Below are positions 27,858 through 37,219 of a stretch of DNA of 64,000 nucleotides, piece by piece (the stretch's first letter is position 1; every line of letters begins with the position of its first letter). Under the pieces are notes generated by a model. The model was not told where the DNA came from. It saw nothing but the letters and a program-made list of their open reading frames with translations, and did no database searches. The translations under genes and the position numbers were made by a program. The DNA comes from JAUHXS01 sp965213575 (GTDB taxonomy: Bacteria; Bacteroidota; Bacteroidia; Chitinophagales; JAUHXS01): assembly GCA_965213575.1 (NCBI GenBank), contig CBDBZN010000019.1, forward strand, positions 62,001-126,000, given 5' to 3'.

Positions 27858-30800
27858 ATGATATTACATAAAGCAACCTTAATTCTTGCTTTTTCTGCTT
27901 ACTTCTTCCATGTCTCTGCTACACATTTTGTTGGTGGCGAACTTAACTATAAATTAATTAATTCCATTACACTTGAATATGAGGTTGAATTATCTTTATA
28001 CAGAGATTGTTTAGGTGTTTTATTTAATGATCAATATGACATTTATTTATTACATAAAAATGGCTTAGATATCTTAGATACTATAACTTTAAATAAAACA
28101 AATAATCATATTATAGAAAATACTATTCCTCCTAATAGTAACTGTCTAGTCATTCCACCGGAAGTATGCGTGGAAAAATATATCTATAAAGTTAATACTT
28201 CCTTCTCGTCGTATGATTCTTTGAGATATCTATTTTTTGCCTCAACGGCACGAAATCAAGGTATAGTTAATATAAAAAATAATGATTTAAATTTGGGATA
28301 CAGCTTATTTGTAGAGATCCCTGATCTTACTACACCTGTTATAAATTCTAATCCAAAATATAATAATATTCCCCCTATTGGAATATGTATATCAGATACA
28401 TTTAGAATAAATCAATCTGCGATTGATTTTGATGGCGACTCATTGGTATACGAGTTATGCAGTCCATATTCTGTAAAGTTGACTAATCCAAGTGATGTGC
28501 AATCTTTTGATATTCAACTGCCTCAACCAGCTACCGAGTTTGCTTCAGGATTTAGTTTTCTAAATCCTTTTGGCTCCAATGGCTTTATAGAGATAGATAG
28601 TGTAACCGGTCATTTGATGGGTAAATGCAACGTTGAGGGCAGATATTTAGTTGGAATTTGTGTAAAAGAATACAGGAATGGAGAGTTATTAACTTCTCAT
28701 TTGAGAGATTTTCAATTCAATGTTACAGATTGTGTACCTGTTTCTGCTGCAGAGTTTACAATTGCAAATTGTGGTGATACTGTTATCTTTAATAATAAAA
28801 GCCTGGGTGCAGAAACTTATCTATGGGATTTTGGAGATACGACTACTACTAGTGATACTTCAACTTTAAAGACACCCACTTATTTTTATCCAGACACAGG
28901 GACTTATACGGTTAGGTTAATTATTAACCCAAACCATCCTTGTGTAGATACCAGTTTTAGCGAGGTTATAATTCAGCCCTATCAAAAAGCGAGAATTTAT
29001 TTTCCTTTCGATACGGTGTGTTTAGGTGAAACGTTACAGTTTTACGACAGCTCTGCTGTTTCAGGTGATAGCATATCTTGGTTATGGAATTTTGGAGATA
29101 ATAGTGGTTTTGCAACGAATGATGATACATCTAATCAACAAAACCCTATATATACTTATGAATCTTTCGACTTTTTCAATAATAAAAGGAAGGTCACCTT
29201 AGAAATCTTTACAGAGTTTGAATGTATTACAAAAGATTCAATTGAATTGGTAGTACTACCACCATTTACTCAAAATTTTCAAAAAGAATATACAAACTGT
29301 TCAGATTCTACAATCAATTTTGAATACGGAGGCCATAATGATGTAGATTCTATTTTGTGGAACTTTGGAGACAACACCACCCTATTAGATACATCTACTT
29401 CATATACGGCAAGCTATAAATATCCTGATACAGGTCAATATAATGGATATCTAGTATTATACTCATCGTCAGACCACCCATGCAAAGAAGATACTGTAGA
29501 TTTATCAATAGGAATTGGAGCGCCTATTTCTGTTTTCATTAACCCTTCAGGTGGTTGTGTAAATGATACTATACAATTTATAGATTCAAGTGATGTTCCA
29601 ATCAATCAGATTGAAGAATGGTCTTGGGAGCTTGAAAGTGGAGTTTTCGCATCCTCTCAAGACACTTCTTATATTTATGATGAGGAAGGAACTTACCTGG
29701 TTGGCTTAACTATATATTCAAAATATGGATGTATTAACTCAAATTACACTAGTATTACTATTGCCGAAAATCCAGTTTCAGATGCAGGAGAAGATATCTT
29801 ATCATGTGGCGATTCAACTATAAGGTTTTTAAATAATAGTCAATTAAATGCTGGACAATTGTGGGATTTTGGTGATACTAATATACTAAGTGATACTTCT
29901 CTAGCATATCAACCCGCTTATACTTATCGTGATACGGGACTTTATAATGTTACTTTAATCACTTATTCATCTAATGATTGTCCGTCAGACACAGATATAA
30001 TATCCGTATCTATAAAACATGGAATCATAGCATCTTTTATTTCTGATTCCATTTGTTTGGGAGATAGTATTTTATTAAAAAATCAATCAAAACCTCAAAT
30101 TCATGGAAGTAACTTCCAATCAACTTGGATAGTAAATCAACAAGATACTTTCTTTGAAAAAAATATAGCATTATCACCGGATAGCTCTGGTGAATACATA
30201 ATAAGTCTTCATGTGCTATTAGAAAATGGTTGTACGGATTCCATTAGTTCAATAGCAATTGTTTATGATTCCATTCAACCTTTATACCTTCAAAATAGTA
30301 TTATTTGCGAAAATGATACATTGTGTTTATCATTGCCTAATGCTCAACATCCTTTCATAAATTATGAATATTTTTGGGAGCCTGCACCTGATTCTATATT
30401 TGCATGCTATGTTGCTAAAGAAAGTGATTCAATATATCTTACAATAAAAGATGTAAATACCGGATGTAGTTATTCAGACAGTATGTTTTATATAGTGAAT
30501 GACTTACCAGAAGTAATTTCAGTTCCTAATTATATAAAAATTGAAAGAGGAGAAGAAGTAACCCCTCAAGCATCAGGAGCATTAACCTACGTATGGACAC
30601 CGGAAGATGAAACTATATCCCTTAATTCTACACCTTCTCCAATTATTCAGACTAATTATAATAATAAATACATAGTAACCGGTATGGATGAAAATGGATG
30701 TATCGGAAGAGATACTTTGATTATCGAAGTTGAGTCAGATCCTCAAATATTGGTTCCGAATGCTTTCTCTCCGGGGTCTTCCATTAACCCGGTATTAAAT

Positions 30801-31013
30801 GTAATTTATTGGGATATTGAAAGACTATTATCATTTTCCATTTATAATAGATGGGGAGATAAGATATTTGAAACAAATAATATGAATGAAGGATGGGATG
30901 GAACTAATAAAGTAATAGACCAAGAAGTAGGGGCATATACCTATATAATAAATGCAGTAGATTTTGACCAATCATTAATTCAACAAGAAGGAGTGATTAT
31001 CTTATTGCGATAA
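27858..31013 (+). CDS. large multi-PKD-domain protein with T9SS type B C-terminal domain
   Basis: Secreted protein of 1051 aa. After the leader (FSAYFFHVSATHFVGGELNY), an N-terminal domain of about 280 residues resembles those in gliding-motility-associated proteins. At least four PKD-type modules follow, seen as LWDFGDTTTTS, WLWNFGDNSGF, ILWNFGDNTTL and LWDFGDTNILS, each with the PDTGTY/RDTGLY strand. It ends with VPNAFSPGSSINP and FSIYNRWGDKIFETN, the type B sorting signal. Probably an adhesin or sheath component; the target is unknown. Confidence 0.88.
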   Translation: MILHKATLILAFSAYFFHVSATHFVGGELNYKLINSITLEYEVELSLYRDCLGVLFNDQYDIYLLHKNGLDILDTITLNKTNNHIIENTIPPNSNCLVIPPEVCVEKYIYKVNTSFSSYDSLRYLFFASTARNQGIVNIKNNDLNLGYSLFVEIPDLTTPVINSNPKYNNIPPIGICISDTFRINQSAIDFDGDSLVYELCSPYSVKLTNPSDVQSFDIQLPQPATEFASGFSFLNPFGSNGFIEIDSVTGHLMGKCNVEGRYLVGICVKEYRNGELLTSHLRDFQFNVTDCVPVSAAEFTIANCGDTVIFNNKSLGAETYLWDFGDTTTTSDTSTLKTPTYFYPDTGTYTVRLIINPNHPCVDTSFSEVIIQPYQKARIYFPFDTVCLGETLQFYDSSAVSGDSISWLWNFGDNSGFATNDDTSNQQNPIYTYESFDFFNNKRKVTLEIFTEFECITKDSIELVVLPPFTQNFQKEYTNCSDSTINFEYGGHNDVDSILWNFGDNTTLLDTSTSYTASYKYPDTGQYNGYLVLYSSSDHPCKEDTVDLSIGIGAPISVFINPSGGCVNDTIQFIDSSDVPINQIEEWSWELESGVFASSQDTSYIYDEEGTYLVGLTIYSKYGCINSNYTSITIAENPVSDAGEDILSCGDSTIRFLNNSQLNAGQLWDFGDTNILSDTSLAYQPAYTYRDTGLYNVTLITYSSNDCPSDTDIISVSIKHGIIASFISDSICLGDSILLKNQSKPQIHGSNFQSTWIVNQQDTFFEKNIALSPDSSGEYIISLHVLLENGCTDSISSIAIVYDSIQPLYLQNSIICENDTLCLSLPNAQHPFINYEYFWEPAPDSIFACYVAKESDSIYLTIKDVNTGCSYSDSMFYIVNDLPEVISVPNYIKIERGEEVTPQASGALTYVWTPEDETISLNSTPSPIIQTNYNNKYIVTGMDENGCIGRDTLIIEVESDPQILVPNAFSPGSSINPVLNVIYWDIERLLSFSIYNRWGDKIFETNNMNEGWDGTNKVIDQEVGAYTYIINAVDFDQSLIQQEGVIILLR

Positions 31014-31029
31014 GATGCATTATTAAACT

Positions 31030-31064
31030 AAAACAGCCTTAGAAAATATTTCTAAGGCTGTTTT
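31030..31064. terminator. bidirectional terminator, 16-bp stem
   Basis: Arms 31030-31045 (AAAACAGCCTTAGAAA) and 31049-31064 are exact reverse complements around three bases. It lies between convergent genes ending at 31013 and 31103, with A and T runs usable in either direction. Confidence 0.75.
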
Positions 31065-31102
31065 ATCAACCAAACTTATGCACTTACTCGTGCAAATTTT
31101 AA

Positions 31103-33787
31103 CTATTGCTTAATCAACTTTTGAGTCCTCACAACTTCTCCATTTTGTTCAACAATAACAAAGTAAACACCTGCATTTAAGTCTACAGTATTATAAAATA
31201 TTTTGTTATCATTTGCAGATGAAGTTTGAACTATCCTGCCCGACAAATCCATTAATTTAGTAGAAACTTCTCCTAAGGATAATAAATCTTCTGATAATTC
31301 TACGATCAACTCATTATCAAATGGGTTTGGATAAACAAACACAAAAGCATTATCCACAACTTTGTTTGAAAATAATTCATCATGTTTTTCAAAAGCTACC
31401 TCATATTTATTTGATCCAGTAGTATAATCAACATATAATATAGGTGCTTTACTTGAAGAACCATTGTATGATTCTGCAGTCCTTTCTCCTGTACCATTAA
31501 TGATGATCACCATATCACTACTACTGTTCCAGCCTGAACGATTAACTATTTCTTGAACAACTGTTTTAATATTAGGTGTTTTTTGGTTTGAACCGGTTTC
31601 TCCCACTGTGTTCCAAGCAGCCGGACTCCAAGCCACACTGGCTGATGTTAGTGGCCTGTTAGATATATTATTGGCACTGCTGGAAAATCCTGCAGCATCG
31701 TTTACATCTTCACCTCTAATAGTCAAATTGGAACTTCCACTATTGGTCTCATCAGTAGTAAATTGAATATAAGCATTGGTAATCGTTGCTCCTTGTGGTA
31801 TACCTAACCCTACAAAACGCATTCCAACTTTTTGGTTGCCTGCAGATTGATAATCATCATACACTAGTTCTAAATCTGAACTGGTCAAATACATTGTCCC
31901 ACTTTGTGCTTCTTCCGCATCATCGTTGCCGGTATTCACACGTGAATTAGTACTAAAGTTTTGACTACCTGATCCTCCTTCATCAAAGGTAATATGCAAA
32001 ACAGGAGCCTGCGAAGAAGAACCTTCATACGATTCCGCTGTCCGCTCACCCGTACCGGTTATGATAAATGCCATATTGTTACCACTATTCCATCCTGAGC
32101 GATCGACAATTTCTTGAACTATATTCTTTAACTGCGGTGTGCCTTGACTTGATCCTGATTGCCCGATAGTATTCCAGGCGGCAGGATTCCAGCTAACAGA
32201 AGCACTGGTAGTAGTTCTATTAGATACATTATATGAAGAAGTACTGAATGCACCCGCACTATTTACATCTTCTCCCTTAATCGTCAGGTTACAACTTCCA
32301 CTATTTACTTCGTCTGTAGTAAATTGAATATAAGCATCTGTTATAGTAGCTCCTTGAGGTATAGAGATTCCTTGGAATCGAAGCCCAATTTTTTGATTGC
32401 CTTTACTTCCATCATATACTAGCTCAATATCTGTACTGTTCATGTACATTCCTCCGGTATTGCCATTTTCTTCCACATCATCATTTCCATTACTGATGGC
32501 TACGCTGATAGAATTGTCTCCACCGGGATTACCACCGGAGTTAGGATAAATAGTCACTACACTTCCATTACTAGGGCTCCATATATCTAGATTAGCAGGA
32601 GGCGTAAAGATATTATTGTCGTTTACTGTACCTACCGAACCGGCATTATCTACTTTAACTGTTCTTATTTCTATTTTGTTTTCATCAACAAACACCCATT
32701 TCACCTGATTAAATACACCACTGTTTCTTGTCCAGCTTTTATCATCATCGTTGGTTCTCAAAGGTGCGCCCCAGCATCCTTCCCCGGCATATACGGTTCC
32801 GGTAGCATCGTCTCTGATAAAGCCTTCATCATGTCCACTTGATGAAGAGGGCTTTATAGGCCAAGTATTCTTCACTGTATGTGCATCACATTCTATAACC
32901 AATTTCACTTCATTATCATGAAATAATTGTGCCCAATTATCATATTGACTGTTTCCTTCTGCTTTTGAAGCTACATGTGGGCGCATAGGCTTGTGGTATT
33001 GTGCCATTTTCCATATAGTGTTAGCAGATGACAAATCGCTGCTTAACCAACTTGTTTGACTTCCTGAAATAGATGTTTCAGTATTTAAAGTATAGGCTCT
33101 TACTAAATTATTACCAAAAGTAAGGGCATAATAAACATCAGAACTTGGTACATCAAAAAGGTTGTAAATGATCGTATTAGAACTTTCATGATTTCCTCTG
33201 GCTGCAACGATCGGGATCATTCTTCCATCACTTCCTGTAGTATATTGCCAATCGTCAAACCATTGTCTCCATTGCGCATCTGTTCCACTACTTGTCATAT
33301 CTCCACCAAAAAATACTGCATGAGGCCTTAGCTTTGATACTATTTTATTGGCATTTCTTCTGGGGGTATAATTATTCCTTGAGTCACCACCTGTAATGAA
33401 TGATAATCTTTCAGAGGAAACGTTGGGAGCTGTTTTAAACCAGTATCTTGCACTGGTTCCTTCACTGTCTTTAATTACAAAATAATAAGCTGTATTAGCT
33501 TGTAATCCTGATAATCGAGCGAATTTATTATTCATGCCCCTGTCTGTTACTGATCGATCAACCGATTTACTACTGGGGTATGCACTCCAATTTGTACCAT
33601 GATCGGTAGTTCCATAATATACAGTACCGGTAGTTCCTGAAATTTGATTCCATGCTATTACAATAGAATTAGATGGATTTGACCTGATGCATAATCTATA
33701 TTTATCAGTCGCGGCAAATAACATTTGACTTGCCAAGAACCAGGCTGTTACACCTAATATAACACGAGAAAAAGTATAATTTTTCAT
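31103..33787 (-). CDS. secreted purple-acid-phosphatase-like metallophosphoesterase with tandem modules and T9SS type A domain
   Basis: Secreted phosphatase, probably releasing phosphate from organic esters. The domains in order are a signal peptide and a fibronectin-like purple acid phosphatase N-domain (YRLCIRSNPSNSIVIAWNQ, residues 30-120). The calcineurin-like core follows (ITGGDSRNN, FFGGDMTSSG, ARGNHESSN, AQYHKPMRP, ECDAHTV). The final His motif is DAH rather than the usual GHxH. Two copies of a module of about 160 residues occupy residues 440-610 and 620-790, both with IPQGATIT and GTGERTAESY. A type A sorting domain ends it (YPNPFDNELIVELSEDL). At 894 aa. No neighbour in the phosphate group is directly adjacent. 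Confidence 0.82.
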   Translation of the reverse strand: MKNYTFSRVILGVTAWFLASQMLFAATDKYRLCIRSNPSNSIVIAWNQISGTTGTVYYGTTDHGTNWSAYPSSKSVDRSVTDRGMNNKFARLSGLQANTAYYFVIKDSEGTSARYWFKTAPNVSSERLSFITGGDSRNNYTPRRNANKIVSKLRPHAVFFGGDMTSSGTDAQWRQWFDDWQYTTGSDGRMIPIVAARGNHESSNTIIYNLFDVPSSDVYYALTFGNNLVRAYTLNTETSISGSQTSWLSSDLSSANTIWKMAQYHKPMRPHVASKAEGNSQYDNWAQLFHDNEVKLVIECDAHTVKNTWPIKPSSSSGHDEGFIRDDATGTVYAGEGCWGAPLRTNDDDKSWTRNSGVFNQVKWVFVDENKIEIRTVKVDNAGSVGTVNDNNIFTPPANLDIWSPSNGSVVTIYPNSGGNPGGDNSISVAISNGNDDVEENGNTGGMYMNSTDIELVYDGSKGNQKIGLRFQGISIPQGATITDAYIQFTTDEVNSGSCNLTIKGEDVNSAGAFSTSSYNVSNRTTTSASVSWNPAAWNTIGQSGSSQGTPQLKNIVQEIVDRSGWNSGNNMAFIITGTGERTAESYEGSSSQAPVLHITFDEGGSGSQNFSTNSRVNTGNDDAEEAQSGTMYLTSSDLELVYDDYQSAGNQKVGMRFVGLGIPQGATITNAYIQFTTDETNSGSSNLTIRGEDVNDAAGFSSSANNISNRPLTSASVAWSPAAWNTVGETGSNQKTPNIKTVVQEIVNRSGWNSSSDMVIIINGTGERTAESYNGSSSKAPILYVDYTTGSNKYEVAFEKHDELFSNKVVDNAFVFVYPNPFDNELIVELSEDLLSLGEVSTKLMDLSGRIVQTSSANDNKIFYNTVDLNAGVYFVIVEQNGEVVRTQKLIKQ

Positions 33788-34010
33788 AGTTTTTATTTAG
33801 AGTTAATGATGCAGCAAAGAAACCGGCTTAATATTACTTAAGAATAGTTTAGATGTTAAGTCATAATTATTATTATAAAAACACAAATCACTAGAAATCA
33901 ATATTAAACACAAATGAGTACTATTTATACTTAATATTATTTTAACACTTACAAAACACTTGCTTCATAGACAGGATTTAATTTTGGCATTCAATAAACT
34001 CACAGAGACC

Positions 34011-34934
34011 ATGCAGCTTAAAATTCAAAAAAATGTTTTATTAATTCTTCAATTAGCAACTTTTGCTGTTTTCGCGGGTAGAGCCTATCAGCATCTTTTT
34101 TGGGATGCCCCTTATAGAACTCTTTTATGGGATCAGGATTTGTTGGAGGGGATTATTACATCAGTTTTTAATATATCTTGGTATCAGTATGCTACCAGCG
34201 CTACAACTGATTATTTTATCCAGCTTTTAATCCGTTCTACCGGTTTTGTCTATATAATTTGTGCCCTAATAGCTATTACAGGTATTTATAAAAAGAAAAT
34301 TGCGGGAAAATTTTTACTATTTGGATCAGCTTTGTTAATCATGTTATCGTTGCTGTATTGGAAAGAGAAATTTTATAACGTGGGGCAATTTTTTGAATAC
34401 AGTGCTCAATTCATGAGTCCAATCTTGTTATATCTATATTACTTTAAAAAACTTTCTTTTAAAAAATTTACGCTTATTTTAAAGATAAGTATTGCCCTCA
34501 CATTTATCTGCCATGGATTATATGCAATAGGTTATTATCCCCAACCCGGTTATTTTGTGGATATGACTATTAAGACTTTGCATCTAAGTGAGGCATATGC
34601 CAGGCAACTATTAATAATATTTGGAATATTAGACTTTATTATAGCGATAGGCATTTTCATTCCGTCAATCGCCATACCAAGCCTGATATATGCCTGTATA
34701 TGGGGGTTTCTTACATCTTTAGCAAGAATAGTCGGGAATTTTTATATAGATTTTCCTTTGATGAGTCTGCATCAATGGACACATGAGTTTATACTTAGAT
34801 TGCCTCACGCATTGTTGCCACTAGCACTGATTATTATACTAAAAGAAAGAATTGTTAGTTTTCTAATTTACTTACGAAACAATAGAGTTTTCATTACGAG
34901 GAAATTCTTTAAAATTAAGCCCGCTACCTCTTAA
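34011..34934 (+). CDS. integral membrane protein of unknown function
   Basis: Not assigned. About eight hydrophobic segments can be seen, among them VLLILQLATFAVFAG, FVYIICALIAITGIY, KFLLFGSALLIMLSLLYW and LLIIFGILDFIIAIGIFIPS. A DoxX-like pattern is possible but not compelling. A TTG start at 33960 would add a 17-residue polar leader; the ATG at 34011 is preferred because the hydrophobic region begins shortly after it. It converges on the barrel gene at 34938 with only three bases between them, so both genes may share termination. Confidence 0.7.
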   Translation: MQLKIQKNVLLILQLATFAVFAGRAYQHLFWDAPYRTLLWDQDLLEGIITSVFNISWYQYATSATTDYFIQLLIRSTGFVYIICALIAITGIYKKKIAGKFLLFGSALLIMLSLLYWKEKFYNVGQFFEYSAQFMSPILLYLYYFKKLSFKKFTLILKISIALTFICHGLYAIGYYPQPGYFVDMTIKTLHLSEAYARQLLIIFGILDFIIAIGIFIPSIAIPSLIYACIWGFLTSLARIVGNFYIDFPLMSLHQWTHEFILRLPHALLPLALIIILKERIVSFLIYLRNNRVFITRKFFKIKPATS

Positions 34935-34937
34935 ATG

Positions 34938-35642
34938 CTATCTGTCAATGAAAATGCTAAATGTTAATTGGAATGCATAATTCGTTAAAGAATAATTTAA
35001 ATTTTTTGCATAAACTACTTCTTTAAGATCCTTTCCAAAAGAAAGCTGCGTAGTCCAAAACCACCCCCGAATACCTATGCCTGAAGTAAGTCCATAAGTG
35101 AACTTATTAATGTCAGCATTTCTGCTTTGTATATCATTGGCGTGAACACTTAATAGATAATTTGAATGGAGGCCTAACAAGGCATATAAACCTACAAATT
35201 TGCTAAAACATTTTCCTTGAATACATACGGATGAGAAGTTTCCTAACAGGTCGTATTTAAGTAAAAAAGTATTCGTGATATAATTAAATTTTACTTTTTC
35301 TATATGAGTCGTATTTCGGTCAAAAGATTCATTATTATACCATAAAATATCCTTAGCACCTTTCTGCGTATAACCCATCTCAAAAGAAAGATATGTTCTT
35401 TTGGTAAATCTTATATCAGTAAAAAGGCCTCCCGTTAAAAAATAATTAGGTTTTTCCTCATTTTCGATGCGGTTATCATCTAATTTAGGTGATATATTAG
35501 CATATGTTCCACCGACATAGCCTCCTAAAACAACCGGATTTCCATTACGTTTAAACTTTTTTTTCTTTTTAGGGGCTGCCGATAGGTTTACCGCAAAAAA
35601 AACTATAAATAGAAAAGCTAAACATCTAATTTTATTTAACAA
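34938..35642 (-). CDS. outer-membrane beta-barrel protein, PorT-like
   Basis: Small barrel of 234 aa. The leader (IRCLAFLFIVFFAVNLSAA) is followed by an odd basic patch KKKKKFKRN at the mature N-terminus. Repeated amphipathic strands (GGYVGGTYANISPKL, YLSFEMGYTQKGA, FWTTQLSFGKDL) follow, with a C-terminal Phe-containing strand. The pattern is the PorT/outer-membrane-barrel family; the function is unknown. It is 10 bases after hppD on the same strand and may be co-transcribed, but nothing links it to tyrosine catabolism. Confidence 0.7.
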   Translation of the reverse strand: MLNKIRCLAFLFIVFFAVNLSAAPKKKKKFKRNGNPVVLGGYVGGTYANISPKLDDNRIENEEKPNYFLTGGLFTDIRFTKRTYLSFEMGYTQKGAKDILWYNNESFDRNTTHIEKVKFNYITNTFLLKYDLLGNFSSVCIQGKCFSKFVGLYALLGLHSNYLLSVHANDIQSRNADINKFTYGLTSGIGIRGWFWTTQLSFGKDLKEVVYAKNLNYSLTNYAFQLTFSIFIDR

Positions 35643-35652
35643 ATATCATCAA

Positions 35653-36789
35653 TTACAGTGTACCTCTACTTGCCTGCTCTCTCTCAATGGCTTCAAATAA
35701 AGCTTTAAAATTTCCCTTACCAAAAGATTGTGCTCCTTTTCTCTGAATAATTTCAAAAAATAAAGTAGGCCTATCTGAAACCGGTTTAGTAAATATTTGA
35801 AGTAGATAACCTTCATCATCACGGTCAATGAGAATACCTAATTCGCTAAGCGGTTTTAAGTCTTCATCAATCTCTCCTACCCGATCTAAAACATCTTCAT
35901 AATAGCTTGCAGGCACTTTTAAAAATTCAACTCCTCTATTGGTAAGTTGAGTCACTGTCTCAATGATATTATCTGTTGCAATCGCTATATGCTGCACACC
36001 TGCACCGTTGTAGAAATCTATATATTCCTCAATCTGAGATTTTTTACGCCCTTCTGCAGGCTCATTAATAGGAAATTTGATCCTGCCGTTTCCATTTGTC
36101 ATTACTTTACTCATCAATGCAGTATAATCTGTAGAAATATCTTTATCATCAAAAGATACTAATTGAGTAAAGCCCATGACTTTTTCATAAAACTCACACC
36201 AAGTATTCATTTCGTGCCAACCTACATTTCCCACGATATGATCAACGTACTTGAGTCCTACAGTTGATGGATTGTAAGCAGAATCCCAAGCACGATATCC
36301 GGGCAAGAATGCACCATTATAATTTTTTCTTTCAATAAACATATGAATGGTTTCTCCATAAGTATGAATACCGGATTTTACAATCGTTCCATGCTCATCT
36401 TTTTCAGTAGTAGGCATGAGATATGGCCTAGCGCCCCTTTTGATGGTTTCTTCAAAAGATTCAGTTGCATCATCTACCCAGAGCGCAACTACTTTAACTC
36501 CATCTCCATGCTTTACAATATGATCATTAATAGGACTCTCAGAATGCAAAGGAGACGTAAGTACTAATCTGATTTTTTCTTGTTGAATAACATAAGATGT
36601 TTTGTCTTTCACCCCTGTTTCTAAACCTGCATAGGCTACTGATTGAAAACCAAACGCTGTTTTATAAAAATGTGCAGCTTGCTTTGCATTACCTACATAC
36701 AACTCAATGTAATCAGTGCCATTTAAAGGTAAAAAGTCATCTGCCTTTGTAAATTTCTTTTCTAATTGTAAGGTGCTGTTGTCTTTCAT
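35653..36789 (-). CDS. hppD: 4-hydroxyphenylpyruvate dioxygenase
   Basis: Iron enzyme forming homogentisate from 4-hydroxyphenylpyruvate, second step of tyrosine breakdown. It has two vicinal-oxygen-chelate domains; the iron ligands are the His of YVDHIVGNV, the His of GVQHIAIATDNI and the Glu of FFEIIQRKG. Near the C-terminus GKGNFKALFEAIEREQ closes the active site. At 378 aa the size is normal. Its start lies next to the repeat that flanks the four-helix-bundle gene, and hmgA (next pathway step) is upstream on the same strand. Confidence 0.96.
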   Translation of the reverse strand: MKDNSTLQLEKKFTKADDFLPLNGTDYIELYVGNAKQAAHFYKTAFGFQSVAYAGLETGVKDKTSYVIQQEKIRLVLTSPLHSESPINDHIVKHGDGVKVVALWVDDATESFEETIKRGARPYLMPTTEKDEHGTIVKSGIHTYGETIHMFIERKNYNGAFLPGYRAWDSAYNPSTVGLKYVDHIVGNVGWHEMNTWCEFYEKVMGFTQLVSFDDKDISTDYTALMSKVMTNGNGRIKFPINEPAEGRKKSQIEEYIDFYNGAGVQHIAIATDNIIETVTQLTNRGVEFLKVPASYYEDVLDRVGEIDEDLKPLSELGILIDRDDEGYLLQIFTKPVSDRPTLFFEIIQRKGAQSFGKGNFKALFEAIEREQASRGTL

Positions 36790-36792
36790 AAT

Positions 36793-36815
36793 ATTAATTA
36801 GTTGATTAGCTAATT
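36793..36815. repeat. inverted repeat, left arm around the four-helix-bundle gene
   Basis: The 23 bases from 36793 match the reverse complement of 37197-37219 at 21 positions. The arm spans the stop codon of the four-helix-bundle gene and begins 4 bases from the hppD start codon. The sequence is AT-rich and in part self-complementary (AATTAGCTAATT), so some similarity could be chance. Confidence 0.55.
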
Positions 36816-37183
36816 TGATGATGTGCTAATGAATTAGTTTTACTAGATGAAATAATTTTATTAATTACTTTGGCTATACTTTCCAATTCAGATATAAGTT
36901 TTTCTGTATTAGGATAATTTTTAGAATATTGACATAATTGAAGCCAATACTCAGTTTCTTCAACCTCTTTTGCTGCTATTTTAAATTTATGAATAAAATC
37001 AGCTTTACTTTCAGCGTTCTGAGCTTCTCTAACGTTCGCCCCGATAGATGTACCTGATTTAAGCAGCTGTTTCGCAAGAACGTACTTTCTCCCTGACTCC
37101 AATACTTCTGAAAATCTTATAATTTCCAATGCAAATTGAAAGGTTAGGTTAAGAATTACGTTATCTTTTTTTTCAGTAATCAT
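36806..37183 (-). CDS. four-helix-bundle protein (23S rRNA intervening-sequence protein family)
   Basis: Small helical protein of about 125 aa in the family first known from 23S rRNA intervening sequences; it is thought to bind RNA or nucleic acid, function unproven. Family signs are the N-terminal FQFALEIIRFSEVLESGRKYVLAKQLLKSGTSIGANVREA (its core KSGTSIGANVREAQNAESK), then DFIHKFKIAAKEVEETEYWLQLCQYS. Start taken at the ATG at 37183; a TTG at 37189 would add two residues. It sits between hmgA and hppD on the same strand, bounded by inverted repeats that overlap both its own stop and the hmgA stop. Confidence 0.9.
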   Translation of the reverse strand: MITEKKDNVILNLTFQFALEIIRFSEVLESGRKYVLAKQLLKSGTSIGANVREAQNAESKADFIHKFKIAAKEVEETEYWLQLCQYSKNYPNTEKLISELESIAKVINKIISSSKTNSLAHHQIS

Positions 37184-37196
37184 TGTCAAATTAATG

Positions 37197-37219
37197 AATC
37201 AGCTAATTAACTAATTAAT
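37197..37219. repeat. inverted repeat, right arm around the four-helix-bundle gene
   Basis: Reverse complement of 36793-36815 at 21 of 23 positions. It includes the hmgA stop codon (37215-37217) and lies just before the four-helix-bundle start. In transcripts the two arms could pair and present the small gene as a stem-loop, as in rRNA intervening sequences. Confidence 0.55.

Noticed and set aside
36806..37183. 23S rRNA fragment around the four-helix-bundle gene
   Set aside because: The flanks are hmgA and hppD coding sequence, not rRNA.
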